Below are positions 21,849 to 24,794 of a stretch of 24,794 bases of DNA, one piece after another. Location of the stretch: NCBI GenBank assembly GCA_026394635.1, contig JAPKXV010000249.1, positions 1 through 24,794 of the forward strand. Reading direction: 5' to 3'. A model generated the notes under the pieces. That model had not been told where the DNA came from. It saw only the letters and a program-made list of their open reading frames with translations, and did no database searches. Source of the DNA: Methanoregula sp. (GTDB lineage Archaea > Halobacteriota > Methanomicrobia > Methanomicrobiales > Methanospirillaceae). The translations under genes and the position numbers were made by a program. The first letter of the stretch is position 1, and each line of letters opens with the position of its first letter.

Positions 21849-22858
21849 GCACTATCTGATGGACCCGGGCCATCCATATCGTCAAGGGTAATCAGTGTCG
21901 GCTGCGGATATTCCGGGGACGGCCCATTCCCCCCCGGTACCGCTTGCAGACGTTGCATGGCCATGTCACAGTACTGCTTTGAAATATCGATCCCGATGAA
22001 CCGGCGCTCCAGTTTCCCTGCGACAAGCGTTGTCGTCCCTGCGCCGTTGAAGGGGTCAAGCACAATGTCGTTTTTATACGAGAATAGTTTCATAAGCCTG
22101 CGGGGCAGCTCTTCGGGGAACATCGCTGGGTGATCGTAATACTTCATCCGGATCTCCGGCGGGAACGACCATTTCCCGATCACCCATTCCTTGAACTCAT
22201 CAGCAGTGATGTCAATATCTTCCCTCCTTCCTGATTTTTTGTGGGTTTCCTTGTCAAAGACCTCCACAAATTCCCAGGTGTACTTGATATAGGGCATCGA
22301 CGGCGACTTCCAGCTCCCCCACGCGGTGTACTTTGCGTTATAGTTGTTCTTCTCCCAGAGAAATTCCGCTTTCCAGAGCAATCCGAGGCCGGCAAGCTGG
22401 CGGGAGATGATGTGGTGCGTAGGTACATAATCAGAGAAGAGCGGTTGGACATTCACGGCAATCCTGCCACCCGGCTTGAGAACACGCTCGCACTCCTGCC
22501 AGACGTTGAGGAGTTGTGCAAAATATTCATTCCATGCATATGTGTCGCCACAGGAGTCCCGTGCATAGGCATGGCCGAAGTTGTACGGGGGAGATGTGAT
22601 GATCAGGTCGATACTCCTGGAAGGGATCCGTAAGAGTGTTTGTTGTGCATCCCCGCAGATTATCCGGTTTATAAATCTCCGGATCTCTACCGGTTCGTGG
22701 GACGGCACCTGCTGCTTGGCATGCTGTGAGCCCTTCCTGACCCTCGCCTTTCCTTCCTTATCCTGCACTTTCTCCGGACGCACAACTGCACCAGTCCTGT
22801 ATATCTTCAAGTCTGTACTATTGCACAGGATTGGTAAAATGGTGACGATATGCCGCAC
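21845..22858 (-). CDS. Site-specific DNA methyltransferase, beta class (probably N4-cytosine)
   Basis: This enzyme transfers a methyl group from SAM to an exocyclic amino group in DNA. The 337-residue product has motif IV TSPPY (88-92) before motif I DPFNGAGTT (268-276), the beta-class order. A Ser-Pro-Pro-Tyr motif favours N4-methylcytosine, while N6-adenine enzymes usually have DPPY. No restriction endonuclease gene is visible nearby, so it looks like an orphan. The start is the GTG at 22858, leaving a Lys/Arg-rich N-terminal extension of about 60 residues that is not part of the core. A later start is possible. The C-terminal tail is Pro/Gly/Asp-rich. Its target sequence cannot be inferred. 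Confidence 0.9.
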   Translation of the reverse strand: MRHIVTILPILCNSTDLKIYRTGAVVRPEKVQDKEGKARVRKGSQHAKQQVPSHEPVEIRRFINRIICGDAQQTLLRIPSRSIDLIITSPPYNFGHAYARDSCGDTYAWNEYFAQLLNVWQECERVLKPGGRIAVNVQPLFSDYVPTHHIISRQLAGLGLLWKAEFLWEKNNYNAKYTAWGSWKSPSMPYIKYTWEFVEVFDKETHKKSGRREDIDITADEFKEWVIGKWSFPPEIRMKYYDHPAMFPEELPRRLMKLFSYKNDIVLDPFNGAGTTTLVAGKLERRFIGIDISKQYCDMAMQRLQAVPGGNGPSPEYPQPTLITLDDMDGPGPSDSA

Positions 22859-22881
22859 ATTTCAATGGATGGCACGGTGAA

Positions 22882-22892
22882 AAGCGTTTAAT
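22882..22892. promoter_or_regulatory. Shared TATA-like element between methyltransferase gene and sufC
   Basis: The AT-rich core TTTAAT reads as ATTAAA on the other strand. It lies about 38 nt before the sufC ATG and 29 nt before the methyltransferase GTG. Neither gene has a Shine-Dalgarno, so short-leader transcripts in both directions are plausible. Confidence 0.35.
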
Positions 22893-22924
22893 GCAGCAAT
22901 CGACAAACACTCTACGATTATTGT

Positions 22925-23656
22925 ATGCTGATTATCGAAGACCTGCATGTGAACGTCGGCGAAAAAGAGGTGCTGCACGATATAAACCTGCACATCGGGG
23001 TGGGGGAAACTCATGTGCTGATGGGGCCCAACGGGTCGGGAAAGACTACCCTGCTCATGACCATCATGGGCTTTTCCAACTATACGATCACCCAGGGGAA
23101 GATCCTCTTTAAAGGCGAAGACGTGACAAGGATGCATGCCCACGAACGTGCAAAACGGGGGATCGGCATGCTCTTCCAGCGCCCCCCCACGATATCAGGA
23201 CTGAAGCTGGGAAAGCTCCTCACCGCCATTTCCAGGACGAAAAAAGAAGACATTCCCCGGCTCGCGGCTTCTGTTCATATGGATAAATTCCTGGAGCGCG
23301 ACATCAACAAGGGATTCTCAGGGGGGGAGATCAAACGCAGCGAGGTGCTCCAGCTGATGATCCAGAAACCCGACTTCATCATGCTCGACGAGCCGGAGAG
23401 TGGTGTCGACCTTGAGAATATCTCACTCATTGGAACAGCGATCGGTTCGCTTCTCGAAAAAGACAAGCACATCATCAAGCGCCAGAAAAGCGGCCTTGTG
23501 ATCACCCATACCGGTTACATCCTCGACTACCTCGAAACAGACCGGGGGCATGTCATGTGTGATGGCCAGATCAAATGCCACGGCAACCCCCGGGAAATCC
23601 TGCAGGATATCAAGCAGCGTGGATACAAGGAGTGCCTCGAATGCCACCACACGTAG
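22925..23656 (+). CDS. sufC: SufC-type ATPase of Fe-S cluster assembly
   Basis: SufC is the ABC-type ATPase that works with the SufB scaffold to build iron-sulfur clusters. The 243-residue product has Walker A GPNGSGKT (34-41), the Q-loop LFQRPP (83-88), signature FSGGE (131-135) and Walker B FIMLDEPESGVD (151-162). The SufC feature GVDLENI follows, where drug and nutrient ABC ATPases usually have GLD. The C-terminus ends in CLECHHT, a CxxC plus two His not typical of bacterial SufC. Its last 16 nt overlap sufB. With only SufC and SufB it fits the minimal archaeal SUF-like (SmsCB) system. Confidence 0.95.
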   Translation: MLIIEDLHVNVGEKEVLHDINLHIGVGETHVLMGPNGSGKTTLLMTIMGFSNYTITQGKILFKGEDVTRMHAHERAKRGIGMLFQRPPTISGLKLGKLLTAISRTKKEDIPRLAASVHMDKFLERDINKGFSGGEIKRSEVLQLMIQKPDFIMLDEPESGVDLENISLIGTAIGSLLEKDKHIIKRQKSGLVITHTGYILDYLETDRGHVMCDGQIKCHGNPREILQDIKQRGYKECLECHHT

Positions 23657-24756
23657 CCACCCCCCCACTTTCAAAGGAAGACCAGGAACGGCTCGCACAG
23701 TCGGGTATCGACCTTTCCATGAAGAACCGGTGCGGCAGCTACCTCCAGATGGACCAGGACATCGTCCATGCTGAATGCGAACAGGAGGGAATTGAAGTCC
23801 TCTCGTATAAAAAAGCGATGGAAAAATACGACGGGCTCAAAGGTTATAACTGGAAGGTCGTCTCGCCGGATAAAGACGAGATCACACGATATGTTGCAGC
23901 ACAAAAAGAGCCCAAAGGATACGTGATCATCGCGCATGCGGGCTCAAACAATATCCTGCCCATCCAGGCGTGCCTGTATCTCGGGCGCGAGCAGATCCAA
24001 CACGTCCATAACATTATCATCGCAGAAGAGGGTGCCGAGCTCCATATCATCTCCGGCTGCACGAGCGGGGCGCATGTGGGCAAAGGCGGGGCGCACTACG
24101 GGATATCAGAGTTCTATGTAAAAAAGAACGCAAAGATCAGTTTCACGATGATCCACAACTGGTCAGAAGATATCGAAGTCTTCCCGCGGAGCGCTTCCGT
24201 TGTTGAAGACAACGGGGTATTCCTCTCCAACTATGTCTGCATGCAACCGGTAAAGAAGGTGCAGATGTACCCCACGGCGAATCTTATTGGGGAGAACTCC
24301 GTCGCACGGTTCTCAAGCATCGTGATCGCGTCCAAAACATCGTTCTTTGACCTCGGCTCCCGTGCGATTCTTGAGGGAAAAGGTGCGAGCGCCGAGCTCA
24401 TCACGCGTGCAATAACAAAAGGCGGCACCATCATCTCCCGCGGTCATATTCTTGGCAAGACGGCAGGCACCCGCGGGCACCTTGAGTGCAAAGGCCTGAT
24501 CCTGCAGGACGGCAGGATCTACGCGATCCCGGAGATCGAGGGCAATGTCGTCGGTACCGAGCTCTCCCACGAAGCTGCCGTGGGCAAGCTCGCCCGGGAC
24601 GAGATCGAGTACCTGATGTCCCGCGGCCTTGACGAGGACGAAGCCACCGCTACCATCATCCGGGGCTTCCTCGATGTCAAGATCACCGGGCTTCCTGACG
24701 CACTCCAGAAACAGATCGACGCGTCCATTGATGTGGCAGAAAAATCCGGGTTTTAA
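23641..24756 (+). CDS. sufB: SufB/SufD-family Fe-S cluster scaffold
   Basis: This scaffold protein of the SUF-like machinery forms a complex with SufC in the cytoplasm. The 371-residue product has an N-terminal helical part (1-100), then the right-handed beta-helix core with HNIIIAEEGAELHIISGC, CTSGAHVGKGGAHYG and LGSRAILEGKGA. It ends in the helical C-terminus carrying LSHEAAVGKLARDEIEYLMS, SRGLDEDEATATIIRGFL. The last segment is the SufB/SufD family signature. The ATG at 23641 is inside sufC and has AAGGAG 8 nt upstream, which decides the start. The frame is open to 23575, but no better start is seen. No sufS, sufE or second scaffold gene is present in the window. Confidence 0.95.
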   Translation: MPPHVATPPLSKEDQERLAQSGIDLSMKNRCGSYLQMDQDIVHAECEQEGIEVLSYKKAMEKYDGLKGYNWKVVSPDKDEITRYVAAQKEPKGYVIIAHAGSNNILPIQACLYLGREQIQHVHNIIIAEEGAELHIISGCTSGAHVGKGGAHYGISEFYVKKNAKISFTMIHNWSEDIEVFPRSASVVEDNGVFLSNYVCMQPVKKVQMYPTANLIGENSVARFSSIVIASKTSFFDLGSRAILEGKGASAELITRAITKGGTIISRGHILGKTAGTRGHLECKGLILQDGRIYAIPEIEGNVVGTELSHEAAVGKLARDEIEYLMSRGLDEDEATATIIRGFLDVKITGLPDALQKQIDASIDVAEKSGF

Positions 24757-24794
24757 AAAGAATCGGCTGGAATGTCTCAATTTCCAAGGGATGA

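Overview
The window comes from a methanogenic archaeon, most likely order Methanomicrobiales (Methanoregula/Methanosphaerula-like). The evidence is archaeal translation genes (EF-2, uS7, uS12, aRF1 with NIKS and GGQ motifs), Taw1 for wyosine, O-phosphoseryl-tRNA synthetase (SepRS, typical of methanogens), a two-gene SufCB set, TATA-box promoters and oligo-T terminators. The order is inferred from gene content and not proven.

The standout region is 1-2317. It holds the 3' end of a heavy-metal P-type ATPase, then a confident hgcA-hgcB pair, the two genes needed to convert Hg(II) to methylmercury. HgcA has the cap-helix motif NVWCAAGK and about five membrane helices. HgcB has two CxxCxxCxxxC clusters and a cysteine-rich tail. 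A 25-codon reading frame resembling the N-terminus of arsenite methyltransferase lies just upstream of hgcA, in the same frame.

Region 2382-3864 holds a lipoprotein cyclophilin, a small two-helix membrane protein, and (minus strand) a small GTPase with a His-rich tail. Region 3971-7218 (minus) is a shortened str operon: rps12, rps7 and EF-2, with no EF-1alpha or rps10 next to EF-2. Diverging from it, 7359-9555 is a tightly coupled queD-queE-queC-NUDIX operon for preQ0, the archaeosine precursor, followed by a lipoprotein alpha/beta hydrolase.

Region 10469-15954 is a translation cluster with overlapping or abutting genes: aRF1, ArgRS, Taw1 and SepRS. After a 283-bp gap carrying two identical 18-bp operator-like repeats comes a small XRE regulator. 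On the minus strand follows a two-gene operon encoding a DEDD exonuclease and a DEAH helicase, matching the bacterial MrfB/MrfA (YprB/YprA) DNA-repair pair.

The last part holds a HAD phosphatase coupled to a transglutaminase-like lipoprotein, an orphan DNA methyltransferase (minus) whose stop codon overlaps that of the lipoprotein gene, and sufC-sufB for Fe-S cluster assembly. No tRNA, rRNA, CRISPR array or insertion sequence was recognised.
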